64,000 nucleotides of DNA, taken from NCBI RefSeq assembly GCF_020447315.1, contig NZ_JAJADQ010000002.1:186001-250000 (forward strand). Direction: 5' to 3'. The first letter of the stretch is position 1. Every line of letters starts with the position of its first letter. A model generated the notes under the pieces. It saw nothing but the letters and a program-made list of their open reading frames with translations, had not been told where the DNA came from and did no database searches. This document shows, piece after piece, positions 51,999-59,520 of this stretch. Origin of the DNA: Hymenobacter nitidus (GTDB taxonomy: Bacteria; Bacteroidota; Bacteroidia; Cytophagales; Hymenobacteraceae). Both the position numbers and the translations under genes were made by a program.

Positions 51999-52108
51999 CG
52001 TCCTGCTGAGCTTGTCGAAGCATCTCTACTGCAATGGTAATCATTGGCTCTACAACCAGTGACACTGCCACTAAGTGGTAGAGATGCTTCGGCAAGCTCA
52101 GCAGGACG
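51999..52108. repeat. 31-bp inverted repeat in the SPFH upstream region (family R2)
   Basis: Arm 51999-52029 (core CTGAGCTTGTCGAAGCATCT) is complementary to 52078-52108 with one mismatch and a 48-nt spacer. The segment 51955-51990 carries another palindromic word (CCTGTCGGG... GAGACATC). It fills the divergent 300-nt gap between the flavoprotein and SPFH genes; no gene is present there. Confidence 0.88.
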
Positions 52109-52190
52109 TTCTTAATTAGGCATTCAACCAGGCAATATTCCCAACTATGGATACTTTTACCGTCGCGCCCACCTCTTCACCACGCCTGTT

Positions 52191-53240
52191 ATGTTCGGAA
52201 TAAACCACATTCAGTTCGATTCGATGACCTACGCCATTCACTACAAGAATGGCCGCATTGCGAAGGAGGGGCGGGGCTTGTCGTTCTATTATTTCGGGCC
52301 CAACAGCTCGATTGTGGCCATTCCGATGGGCAGCAACGACCTGCCCTTCATCTTCAACGAAACCACCCACGACTACCAGACCGTCTCGATTCAGGGGCAG
52401 ATAACCTACAAGGCCGGCAACCCCAAGCAGCTGGCCGAAGTGCTCGACTTCACCGTCGACAGCCGGGGCGTGTACAAGAAAAATGACCTGGAAAAGCTCC
52501 ACCAGCGCATCATCAACGAGGCCCAGACGGCCACGGCTACCTTCGTGCAGAGCCTGGGCCTGAAGGACGCCATGCGGGCGGCCAAGGCCATTGAGGTGCA
52601 TATCGTGGAAGGGCTGGCCGCCTCCAAGGCCGTGGGGCTGCTGGGAATCGAGGTGCTGGGCGTGAACATTCTGGCCGTGAAAGCCACCCCCGAAATGGGC
52701 CGGGCCCTGGAAACGGAAACCCGCGAAAAGCTGCAGCAGGAAGCCGACCAGGCCGTGTTTGAGCGCCGCAACTTTGCCGTAGAGCAGGAGCGCCGAATCA
52801 AGGAAAGTGAGTTGAACACCGAAATTGCGGTGGAGGAAAAGAACAAGCAGATTGCCGAGAAGAAAATCGAGGGCGAGATGCAGAAGGCCGACAGCACCCG
52901 CAAGCTGCGCGAAATGAAGGTGCAGGCCGACATTGCCGTGGAAGAGCAGCGCAAGCTGCTGATTGAGCAAAACGCCGAAAACCAGCGCCGCGAGGCCGAC
53001 ACCCGCGGCTACGTGCTCGAAACCACTCTGCGGCCCTACAAAGACATGAACTGGAAGCTGTTGGTGGCTCTGAGCAACAACCCCGACCCCAAGTTCAATA
53101 TTGCCCTGGCCTTCCGGGAGCTGGCTGAAAACGCCTCCAAAATCGGCAACCTCAACATCTCGCCCGACCTGCTCGACTCCCTGGTCAGTGACTCCGACAA
53201 AGCCCAGGAGCGGCCCCAGAACCCGCAGAACAGACGATGA
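52191..53240 (+). CDS. SPFH/band 7 domain protein
   Basis: A 349-residue SPFH-domain protein without an N-terminal membrane helix, unlike most flotillin/stomatin relatives. The SPFH domain spans about 15-195 (TYAIHYKNGRIAKEGRGLSFYYF, then VDSRGVYKKNDLEKLHQRIINEAQTATATF). It is followed by a charged Glu/Lys/Arg coiled coil (about 195-290) and a short C-terminal domain (LVALSNNPDPKFNIALAFRELAENA). These proteins oligomerise and scaffold membrane-linked processes. The last codons overlap the start of the next gene by four nt (ATGA). Confidence 0.88.
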   Translation: MFGINHIQFDSMTYAIHYKNGRIAKEGRGLSFYYFGPNSSIVAIPMGSNDLPFIFNETTHDYQTVSIQGQITYKAGNPKQLAEVLDFTVDSRGVYKKNDLEKLHQRIINEAQTATATFVQSLGLKDAMRAAKAIEVHIVEGLAASKAVGLLGIEVLGVNILAVKATPEMGRALETETREKLQQEADQAVFERRNFAVEQERRIKESELNTEIAVEEKNKQIAEKKIEGEMQKADSTRKLREMKVQADIAVEEQRKLLIEQNAENQRREADTRGYVLETTLRPYKDMNWKLLVALSNNPDPKFNIALAFRELAENASKIGNLNISPDLLDSLVSDSDKAQERPQNPQNRR

Positions 53241-54172
53241 GCAGCAGCGGCATCGACTACGCCATTCTGGTGCGCAACAAAACCCGGCTGGAGCAGCTTG
53301 TGGAGCGGTTCAACACCAAAGGCCAGGCCCAGTTCTACATCGAAAGCCTGGGCGGAGAGTTTGCCGAGTACGAGGAGGAAAATGCCCGGTTTCAGGAGTC
53401 GTTTTCCTTGGTGCAGCGCCGGCTCTCGTCCGTGCTTAAGAACAAGGTGGTGGAGCGGGCCTTTCTGCCCTCTTTCCTCTTCAACCCCAAGCAGCTGGTG
53501 GTGGTAGTGGGCCAGGATGGGCTGGTGGCTAACACGGCCAAGTACGTGAACGGCATCCCGATTATTGCCGTGAACCCCGACCAGGAGCGCTACGACGGTG
53601 TGCTGCTGCCCTTCACGCCCCAGGATTTCCTGCGGGCCGTGGAGCGGGTGCTGGCCGACCGCTACCGGGTGCGGGAAGCCTCGCTGGCCGAGGCCCGCCT
53701 CAACGACGGGCAGCGCCTGCTGGGCTTCAACGACCTGTTTATCGGCAACGCCTCGCACGTGTCGGCCCGCTACCGCATCGGCTACCAGGGCGAGGAGGAA
53801 AGCCATTCCTCGTCGGGCATCATCGTTTCCACCAAGTCGGGCTCCACGGGCTGGCTCAGCTCTATTTTCAACATGACGGCCGGCATGAGGCAGTTTCTCG
53901 ACCCGGCGGATACCCCGCCGCCCCAGCCCGCGTTTGCCGATACGGAGCTGATGTTCGTGGTGCGCGAAGCCTTCCGCAGCAAGCGCACCCAGGCCAGCCT
54001 GACGGCCGGTATTCTGGATGAGAATGAGCCGCTCATCATCGAGTCGTTTATGCCTACCAACGGCGTGATTTTCTCCGATGGCGTGGAAACCGACTTTCTA
54101 CACTTCAATTCGGGGGCCATTGCCACCATTGGCGTGGCCCCGGAAAAGGCCCGGCTGGTAATAAAGGAGTAG
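53237..54172 (+). CDS. NAD kinase-like protein
   Basis: A 311-residue protein of the NAD/diacylglycerol/sugar kinase superfamily. The nucleotide site QLVVVVGQDGLVANTAKYV has GQDG (92-95) in place of the canonical GGDG. AVNPDQERYDGVL and GFNDLFIGN take the place of the NE/D region, and IVSTKSGSTGWLSS matches the TxxGSTG loop. ExxxV-like and C-terminal beta-roll regions follow. A first residue change in GGDG can keep activity, so it may be a true kinase with altered specificity or a sensor of NAD(P). The N-terminal 80 residues form a distinct helical extension. Translationally coupled to the SPFH gene by ATGA. Confidence 0.82.
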   Translation: MSSSGIDYAILVRNKTRLEQLVERFNTKGQAQFYIESLGGEFAEYEEENARFQESFSLVQRRLSSVLKNKVVERAFLPSFLFNPKQLVVVVGQDGLVANTAKYVNGIPIIAVNPDQERYDGVLLPFTPQDFLRAVERVLADRYRVREASLAEARLNDGQRLLGFNDLFIGNASHVSARYRIGYQGEEESHSSSGIIVSTKSGSTGWLSSIFNMTAGMRQFLDPADTPPPQPAFADTELMFVVREAFRSKRTQASLTAGILDENEPLIIESFMPTNGVIFSDGVETDFLHFNSGAIATIGVAPEKARLVIKE

Positions 54173-54325
54173 GAGGGGAGAGCGTCGGGTCGTGGTCCGG
54201 CCAGGTAGACATGTACTTTCGCAAAACATGTCCCTCTACTCTGGTCCTGTTGTGCATGCTTTGTGGAAAAGTACCAGCCTTTCTGCCGGCGCTCCGGCGG
54301 CGGCGTTACTCTCTATCCTGCTGCT

Positions 54326-55255
54326 ATGCTGTTACTAAAAATCGGCCTTGGTGCCTTGCTTATTGCCACAGGGCCCGGCCCGGCAGTGGCGGCCCCGGCC
54401 ACCGCCGATACGGTGCGGCTGCGCCACCACTTGGTGGCCCTTACCAGCACGCCTGAGCCGCGTAACTATCAGCACCTGGCCAGCCTTAATCAGGCCGCCG
54501 ACTACATCCGTCGGGAACTGCAAGCCGCCGGGGCCCGCCTCAGCGAGCAGCCCTACCAGGTGCAGGGCAACACTTACCGCAACGTCATCGGCTCTTTTGG
54601 CCCCGAAAATAGCCCGCGCCTCATTATCGGGGCCCACTACGACGTGTGTGGCGAGCAGCCCGGCGCCGACGACAACGGGACCGGCGTGGCCGCGCTGCTG
54701 GAGCTGGCCCGGCTACTGGGGCAGCAAAACACGCTTCCGTACCGCATTGAGCTGGTGGCCTACACACTGGAAGAGCCGCCGTTTTTTCGCACCAACAGCA
54801 TGGGCAGCTACGTGCACGCCAAATCGTTGCACGACCAGCAGGTGGCGGTGAAAGGCATGGTGGCCCTGGAAATGCTGGGCTACTACGATGACCGCAAAAA
54901 CAGCCAGGATTATCCCCTAGCGCCGCTGAAGCTGGTGTATGGCAGTCGGGGCAACTACGTGACGGTGGCCCAGAAATTCGGCAACGGACGCTTCGGCCGG
55001 CAGTTTGCCCGCCGCTACAAGCAGACGGCCGCCCTGCCCGTGCGCCGCTTTAAAGCCCCGGCCTGGCTGCCCGGCATCGACTTCTCCGACCACCTTAACT
55101 ACTGGCAGTTCGACTACCCGGCCGTGCTGCTCACCGACACGGCCTTCTACCGCAACAAGCACTACCACGAGCCCACCGACACCCTCGAGCGGCTGGATAT
55201 GCGCCGCCTGGGCCTGGCCGTGGATGCCGTGCTGGCCGTGGTGCTGGCTATGTAG
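54326..55255 (+). CDS. M28 family metallopeptidase
   Basis: A 309-residue secreted zinc peptidase. A hydrophobic signal (LLLKIGLGALLIATGPGPAVAA) precedes the M28 catalytic domain. Zinc ligands are visible in IIGAHYDVCGEQPGADDNGTG (His, Asp), the catalytic Glu pair in YTLEEPPFF, and His in DFSDHLNYW. The family removes N-terminal residues (aminopeptidase) from peptides in the periplasm or outside the cell. ATG 54326 gives the signal peptide; a GTG upstream adds a non-hydrophobic stretch. It stands alone after the NAD-kinase-like gene. Confidence 0.87.
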   Translation: MLLLKIGLGALLIATGPGPAVAAPATADTVRLRHHLVALTSTPEPRNYQHLASLNQAADYIRRELQAAGARLSEQPYQVQGNTYRNVIGSFGPENSPRLIIGAHYDVCGEQPGADDNGTGVAALLELARLLGQQNTLPYRIELVAYTLEEPPFFRTNSMGSYVHAKSLHDQQVAVKGMVALEMLGYYDDRKNSQDYPLAPLKLVYGSRGNYVTVAQKFGNGRFGRQFARRYKQTAALPVRRFKAPAWLPGIDFSDHLNYWQFDYPAVLLTDTAFYRNKHYHEPTDTLERLDMRRLGLAVDAVLAVVLAM

Positions 55256-55326
55256 TGGCAGGTGTGCGGCTTGGCTGCTAAAGATAAATAGCATTACAAA
55301 GTTATTTTTGCTAAAATGATATATCT

Positions 55327-55354
55327 TTACTAAAGTGCTATAGTTTTTTAGTAA
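55327..55354. promoter_or_regulatory. AT-rich inverted repeat upstream of the zinc-ribbon/HTH gene
   Basis: TTACTAAA (55327-55334) and its exact complement TTTAGTAA (55347-55354), 12 nt apart, lie 20 nt before the ATG. A related GCTAAAATG lies just upstream. The whole 55275-55370 region is strongly AT-rich. It is a likely operator. Confidence 0.55.
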
Positions 55355-55373
55355 GGACTTACTCACCTATCAG

Positions 55374-55796
55374 ATGGCCCAGAACAGCTGCCCCAAATGT
55401 GAATCGAAGGAAGCCACCAAAAGCGGCGTGGTAGGGGGGCGGCAGCGGTATAAATGCAAAAACTGCGGCTACCACTTTTCCGTGGCAAAGATAGGTCGGG
55501 AAGTTGATACCTATTACGTTATCAAGGCTTTGCAGCTGTACGTGGAAGGCGTGAGCTACCGGGAGATTGAGCGGCTGCTGGGCGTGAGCCACGTGAGCGT
55601 GATGAACTGGGTGAAGAAGTACGGCATGAAGGCCCCGCGCCAGACCGACTATCATCCGACGTACAAAATCTTGAACCAGAAGGAGCTGGCGGAGTTTTTT
55701 GCCAAGCCGGAAAACCTGAAAGGCTCGGGCATGATGATAACTGAGCTGGGCGATAAGTACATGCTGATTCGGTGGGAACGGTTCCGGCAGGGCTGA
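55374..55796 (+). CDS. Zinc-ribbon/HTH protein derived from an IS1-type transposase
   Basis: A 140-residue protein. An N-terminal zinc ribbon (C6, C9, C28, C31; CPKC ... RYKCKNCGYHFSV) is followed by a helix-turn-helix (LYVEGVSYREIERLLGVSHVSVMNWVKKYG), the same order as the InsA-like N-terminus of IS1-family transposases. The DDE catalytic part is absent; instead there is a unique C-terminal segment (KILNQKELAEFFAKPENLKGSGMMITELGDKYMLIRWERF). No terminal inverted repeats or target duplication are visible. The best reading is a domesticated DNA-binding regulator, not an active mobile element. Confidence 0.72.
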   Translation: MAQNSCPKCESKEATKSGVVGGRQRYKCKNCGYHFSVAKIGREVDTYYVIKALQLYVEGVSYREIERLLGVSHVSVMNWVKKYGMKAPRQTDYHPTYKILNQKELAEFFAKPENLKGSGMMITELGDKYMLIRWERFRQG

Positions 55797-55936
55797 AAAG
55801 CTATAGGTGTTAGCGGAAGTATAGCACGGGCGTGACTTCCGGCGGGAGTTTTTTCTACTTGGTGCTGTCGTCCGGCGCCCAGGTGGTGGCGGGCGGCGTC
55901 CCCCGACCCTTCCTCACCACTATTCCCACCACGTCC

Positions 55937-57511
55937 ATGCAAAACGCCCGTTACGCTTTGGTACTGAGTGCGCTTCTCTCGGGAAGCGGGGCCCTGGCCC
56001 AAGTGACGACCCCACCGCCCGGTCAGCCCGCCCCGCCTCCCGCCACTCCGCTGCCGCCGGGCCAGGCGGCCCCCACGGCTCCGGCATCGCCGACGACGGC
56101 AGCCACACCGGCCGCAGTCCCGACGGAATCGGCGCCCTACGGGGCCGGGATGCGGGTAAACCTCTCGCCCGATGGCACCAAGTACCTGCGCTTTATCACC
56201 TGGCACCAGATCTGGGCCCGCTACACCGAGAACAATACCGGCACGCTGCGCGCGCCCGGCAAGCCCCAGGACGACCAGCTGGACTTTGCCATTCGCCGCT
56301 CCCGCCTGATCATCCTGTCGCAGCTGAACCCGCGCTTTATGGTCTACACCCACTTGGGCATCAACAACCAGACGGCCGTGAGCGGCGGTTTCGCGCCGGG
56401 CACCGACGGCAAGAAGCCCCAGCTGTTTGTGCACGAGGCCGTGGTGGAATATAAGGTGAATAAATACCTGAATCTGGGCGCCGGTATGCACTACCAGAAC
56501 GGCCTCTCGCGCATGACGCGCTCCAGCACCATCAACTACCTTACCCTGGATGCACCGCTCACCAACTGGCCCACCATTGAGGCCATCGACCAGTTTGCGC
56601 GCGGCATCGGGGTGTACGCCAAAGGCCGGATCGGCAAGCTGGACTACGCTCTGAGCGTGAACGAGTCGATGCTGACCAACCAGACCGGCACCTTCAGCAA
56701 TGCCCTGGGCCTGGGCGGCACGCCCGTCGTTTCGGGCACTGCCCCAAACCAGGTGACAACCAGCACCGGCAACAACACGGCCCAGTACAATCCGCAGGGC
56801 ACGAGCCACATCTACCAGGGCTATTTTAGCTACGAGTTTCTGGAGCAGGAAGCCAATCTGCTGCCCTTCAACGTGGGCACCTACCTGGGCACCAAGCGGG
56901 TGTTCAACATCGGGGCAGGCTTTTTCTACAACAAGGACGGCATGGTGTCAAGGCCCACGAGCAGCGTCGTGACGGTGACGGGCACGGCCTTCACCCCAGC
57001 CCAGATTGCCGGCATCGAAACCCGGAAAGACGACATTGCCCTGTTCTCGGCCGACGTATTCTTCGATACGCCCATTAACAAGGAGGCCGGCACGGCCTTC
57101 ACGATTTACGGCGTGTACTACAACTACAACATGGGTCCCAACCACGTGCGCTTCATCGGGGCCTCGAACCCCGGCTACGGCGCCGATGCCCGCCGCGGCA
57201 ACGCCGTGCCGCACTCCGGCACCGGCAACGTGGGCTACGTGCAGGCTGGCTTTCTGCTGCCCAAAAACCTGCTAGGCCCCAAGCTGCGCGTGCAGCCCTA
57301 CGCCTCGCACCTGCTGGCCGGCTACGAGGGCCTGCGCACAGCCACCAACGAGCAGCGCAACGTGAACATCTTCGATGCCGGCGCCAACTTCTACGTCGAC
57401 GGCCACAACGCCAAATTCACCATCAACTACCGCGCCCGGCCCGACTTCACGGACGTGAATAACGTGGACTACAAGCCGGAAATAACCCTTCAGACGCAGG
57501 TCTCGCTGTAG
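55937..57511 (+). CDS. Outer-membrane porin (OprO/OprP-like)
   Basis: A 524-residue outer-membrane protein. Signal peptide MQNARYALVLSALLSGSGALAQ is followed by a Pro/Ala low-complexity stretch (about 25-60). The beta-barrel has many alternating strands (for example YLRFITWHQIWARYTENN, DDQLDFAIRRSRLIILSQLNPRFMVYTHLGINNQ) and ends VSL. It resembles the phosphate-selective porin O/P family, although selectivity cannot be assigned. It lies 63 nt upstream of an MHS-family transporter and could admit the transported substrate. ATG 55937 is chosen for the signal peptide. Confidence 0.82.
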   Translation: MQNARYALVLSALLSGSGALAQVTTPPPGQPAPPPATPLPPGQAAPTAPASPTTAATPAAVPTESAPYGAGMRVNLSPDGTKYLRFITWHQIWARYTENNTGTLRAPGKPQDDQLDFAIRRSRLIILSQLNPRFMVYTHLGINNQTAVSGGFAPGTDGKKPQLFVHEAVVEYKVNKYLNLGAGMHYQNGLSRMTRSSTINYLTLDAPLTNWPTIEAIDQFARGIGVYAKGRIGKLDYALSVNESMLTNQTGTFSNALGLGGTPVVSGTAPNQVTTSTGNNTAQYNPQGTSHIYQGYFSYEFLEQEANLLPFNVGTYLGTKRVFNIGAGFFYNKDGMVSRPTSSVVTVTGTAFTPAQIAGIETRKDDIALFSADVFFDTPINKEAGTAFTIYGVYYNYNMGPNHVRFIGASNPGYGADARRGNAVPHSGTGNVGYVQAGFLLPKNLLGPKLRVQPYASHLLAGYEGLRTATNEQRNVNIFDAGANFYVDGHNAKFTINYRARPDFTDVNNVDYKPEITLQTQVSL

Positions 57512-57574
57512 CCCCTGCGCTACGCATAACCCGAAGCAGCCTTTCAACCCTATTCCCAAAACCACCAATCAGTC

Positions 57575-59098
57575 ATGAAAGACAACCTCCCTCAGCGCGA
57601 TGCGGCCGCCTACGCCGGAGCCACGCCCCTGGCCGGCGGCGGTGCCGATGATGCCATTGCGCACGACAACAACGCGGTGTCCACCAGCAAAATCTGGCAG
57701 GTAATTACGGCTTCCTCCGTCGGCACCGTCATTGAATGGTACGATTTCTACATCTTCGGGTCCCTGGCGGCCATCATCGGGCCGGTGCTGTTCGGCTCGA
57801 CCGGCAAGATTGAGGACACGATTCTCGGCACGCTGGCCGTATTCGGGGCGGGCTTCGTGGTGCGGCCGTTCGGGGCACTGTTCTTCGGGCGCATCGGCGA
57901 CATGATCGGGCGCAAGTACACCTTCCTGCTCACGCTGCTCATCATGGGCGGGGCCACGTTCGTAACGGGCCTGATTCCGAGCTACGACAAAATCGGCATT
58001 GCCGCGCCCGTCATCGTGACCATTCTGCGCCTGCTGCAGGGCCTGGCTTTGGGCGGCGAATACGGCGGCGCCACTACCTACGTGGCCGAGCACTCCCCCG
58101 ACAACCGGCGCGGCTACTACACCAGCTTCATCCAGATTACGGCCACGGCCGGCCTGTTTCTGAGCATCCTGGTTATCATCGTAACGCGCAAAACGCTGGG
58201 CGAAGTTGAGTTCAAGGAGTGGGGCTGGCGGATTCCGTTTCTGCTGTCGGGGGCGCTGGTCATTGCCTCGTACTACATCCGCCGCAAGCTGCACGAGTCG
58301 CCGCTGTTTGCCAAGGCCAAGTCGGAGGGCAAGACCAGCACCAACCCCCTGCGCGAGTCGTTCGTGAACCCCGTAAACCGTCGTCTGGTACTCATTTCGC
58401 TGTTTGGCGCCACCATGGGCCAGGGCGTGGTGTGGTACACGGGGCAGTTCTACGCCTACTCGTTTATGCAGAACACCCTGAAACTAGACCTGGTGGATGC
58501 CAGCCTGGTGCTGTGCGCGGCCCTGCTGCTGGCCACGCCGTTTTTCGTGTACTTCGGCTCTTTGTCCGACCGGATTGGCCGCAAGAAAATCATCATGATG
58601 GGCCTGCTCTGCGGGGCGCTGTTCACCTTCCCACTGTTCTGGGGCCTCAAGCAGTTTGCGGGCCCGATTACGGAAGTAACCGCCGCCACCGTGGATGCCA
58701 CCGGCAAGGCCGTGCCCGCCGTGATGAAGGCCCTGGACCCCAACCTGCCGGCCATGACGGCCCTCGTGTTCTGCCTGGTGCTGTTCGTGACCATGGCCTA
58801 CGGCCCCATTGCCGCCTACCTGGTCGAGCTGTTCCCGACCAAAGTGCGCTACACGTCCCTGTCGCTGCCCTACCACATCGGCAACGGGGTGTTCGGGGGC
58901 TTCGTGCCGCTGATTGCCACGGCCCTCACGCTGCGCGCCGCCGCCTCCGACGCGCCCTTTATCAAGGAGCACAGCACCCTGGCGGGCCTGGTCTATCCGG
59001 TGGGTATTGCCCTGATCTGCTGGTTTATCGGGCAGGCCCTGATGAAGGACGTGCGCAACGTCAAGCTCATGGATGAGGCTCCCGCCGACGTGAAATAA
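57575..59098 (+). CDS. MFS transporter, metabolite:H+ symporter (MHS) family
   Basis: A 507-residue twelve-helix transporter. The N-terminus KIWQVITASSVGTVIEWYDFYIFGSLA is the signature of the MHS (ProP/KgtP/citrate) branch. RIGDMIGRKYTFLLTLLIMGGATF and LPTTxxIG-like motif LRLLQGLALGGEYGGATTYVAE follow, and a central loop begins RRKLHESPLFAKAKSEGKTS. An unusual 45-residue loop (LKQFAGPITEVTAATVDATGKAVPAVMKALDPNLPAMT) sits between helices 9 and 10. Family substrates are organic acids, proline and betaine. The nearby acs and sensor kinase make an organic acid plausible. A terminator follows. Confidence 0.9.
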   Translation: MKDNLPQRDAAAYAGATPLAGGGADDAIAHDNNAVSTSKIWQVITASSVGTVIEWYDFYIFGSLAAIIGPVLFGSTGKIEDTILGTLAVFGAGFVVRPFGALFFGRIGDMIGRKYTFLLTLLIMGGATFVTGLIPSYDKIGIAAPVIVTILRLLQGLALGGEYGGATTYVAEHSPDNRRGYYTSFIQITATAGLFLSILVIIVTRKTLGEVEFKEWGWRIPFLLSGALVIASYYIRRKLHESPLFAKAKSEGKTSTNPLRESFVNPVNRRLVLISLFGATMGQGVVWYTGQFYAYSFMQNTLKLDLVDASLVLCAALLLATPFFVYFGSLSDRIGRKKIIMMGLLCGALFTFPLFWGLKQFAGPITEVTAATVDATGKAVPAVMKALDPNLPAMTALVFCLVLFVTMAYGPIAAYLVELFPTKVRYTSLSLPYHIGNGVFGGFVPLIATALTLRAAASDAPFIKEHSTLAGLVYPVGIALICWFIGQALMKDVRNVKLMDEAPADVK

Positions 59099-59117
59099 CG
59101 TTCCGGCTGCCGCAGAA

Positions 59118-59150
59118 AAGTCCGTCGGGCCGTTGGTTCGGCGGACTTTA
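59118..59150 (+). terminator. Terminator after the MHS transporter
   Basis: The stem AAGTCCG/CGGACTT with a partly paired GC interior is followed by TATTATG. It separates the porin-transporter unit from the downstream genes. Confidence 0.6.
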
Positions 59151-59184
59151 TTATGTTGGCACCTTCCTTTCTCACCGGCCCCAC

Positions 59185-59192
59185 TAGTTTTG
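59185..59192 (+). promoter_or_regulatory. -7 box (TAGTTTTG) 3 nt before the small-protein ATG
   Basis: TAGTTTTG ends 3 nt upstream of the ATG at 59196, so transcription from it would be essentially leaderless. A TTG at 59155-59157 is 27 nt upstream, a little far for the -33 element. Confidence 0.4.
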
Positions 59193-59195
59193 CCT

Positions 59196-59411
59196 ATGCC
59201 CCCCATTTCGTCCCCGGAGCGTCCCGAGCAGCGGCGCGGTCAGCGGCTGTTCTTCGTGGCCCTGCTGTTCGGCGTGCTGCTCAACTTCCCGCTGCTGGCC
59301 GTCTTCGACCACGGCGGGCGGGTAGGGGGCGTGCCCGTGCTCTACCTGTATGTGCTGCTGGCCTGGGCCACGCTGGTGCTGCTCACGGGCTGGCTGGTAA
59401 AGGCGAAATAG
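59196..59411 (+). CDS. Small two-helix membrane protein (71 aa)
   Basis: A 71-residue protein with a basic N-terminus and two membrane helices (FFVALLFGVLLNFPLLAVF and VLYLYVLLAWATLVLLTGWLV). The size and helix plan resemble small companion proteins encoded next to sodium:solute symporters (for example DUF3311- or DUF4212-type), which fits because the next gene has an SSS transporter domain. The link is by context and layout, not by a recognised motif. Its stop codon TAG shares its last base with the first unit of repeat locus H. Confidence 0.65.
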   Translation: MPPISSPERPEQRRGQRLFFVALLFGVLLNFPLLAVFDHGGRVGGVPVLYLYVLLAWATLVLLTGWLVKAK

Positions 59412-59520
59412 TGAGATGGTAACATGGTAAGATGACGTTCCGATGGCGCAATCTGCGCGGAATGACCACCATTTCATCCTCTCACAAACTCTCTGTTTCA
59501 CAAACTCACCATTTCACCGC
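59411..59520. repeat. Inverted pair of 8-nt-period arrays (locus H)
   Basis: The left arm has GTGAGATG, GTAACATG and GTAAGATG end to end (59411-59434). The right arm has six octamers beginning TC (TCATCCTC, TCACAAAC, TCTCTGTT, TCACAAAC, TCACCATT, TCACCGC) from 59474 to 59520, ending at the base before the ATG of the sensor kinase. The word is the one seen at locus B (GTGAAATG). Confidence 0.88.

Noticed and set aside
55374..55796. Annotation as an active IS1-family insertion sequence
   Set aside because: No catalytic DDE region, no terminal inverted repeats and no target duplication could be found; kept as a derived DNA-binding protein.
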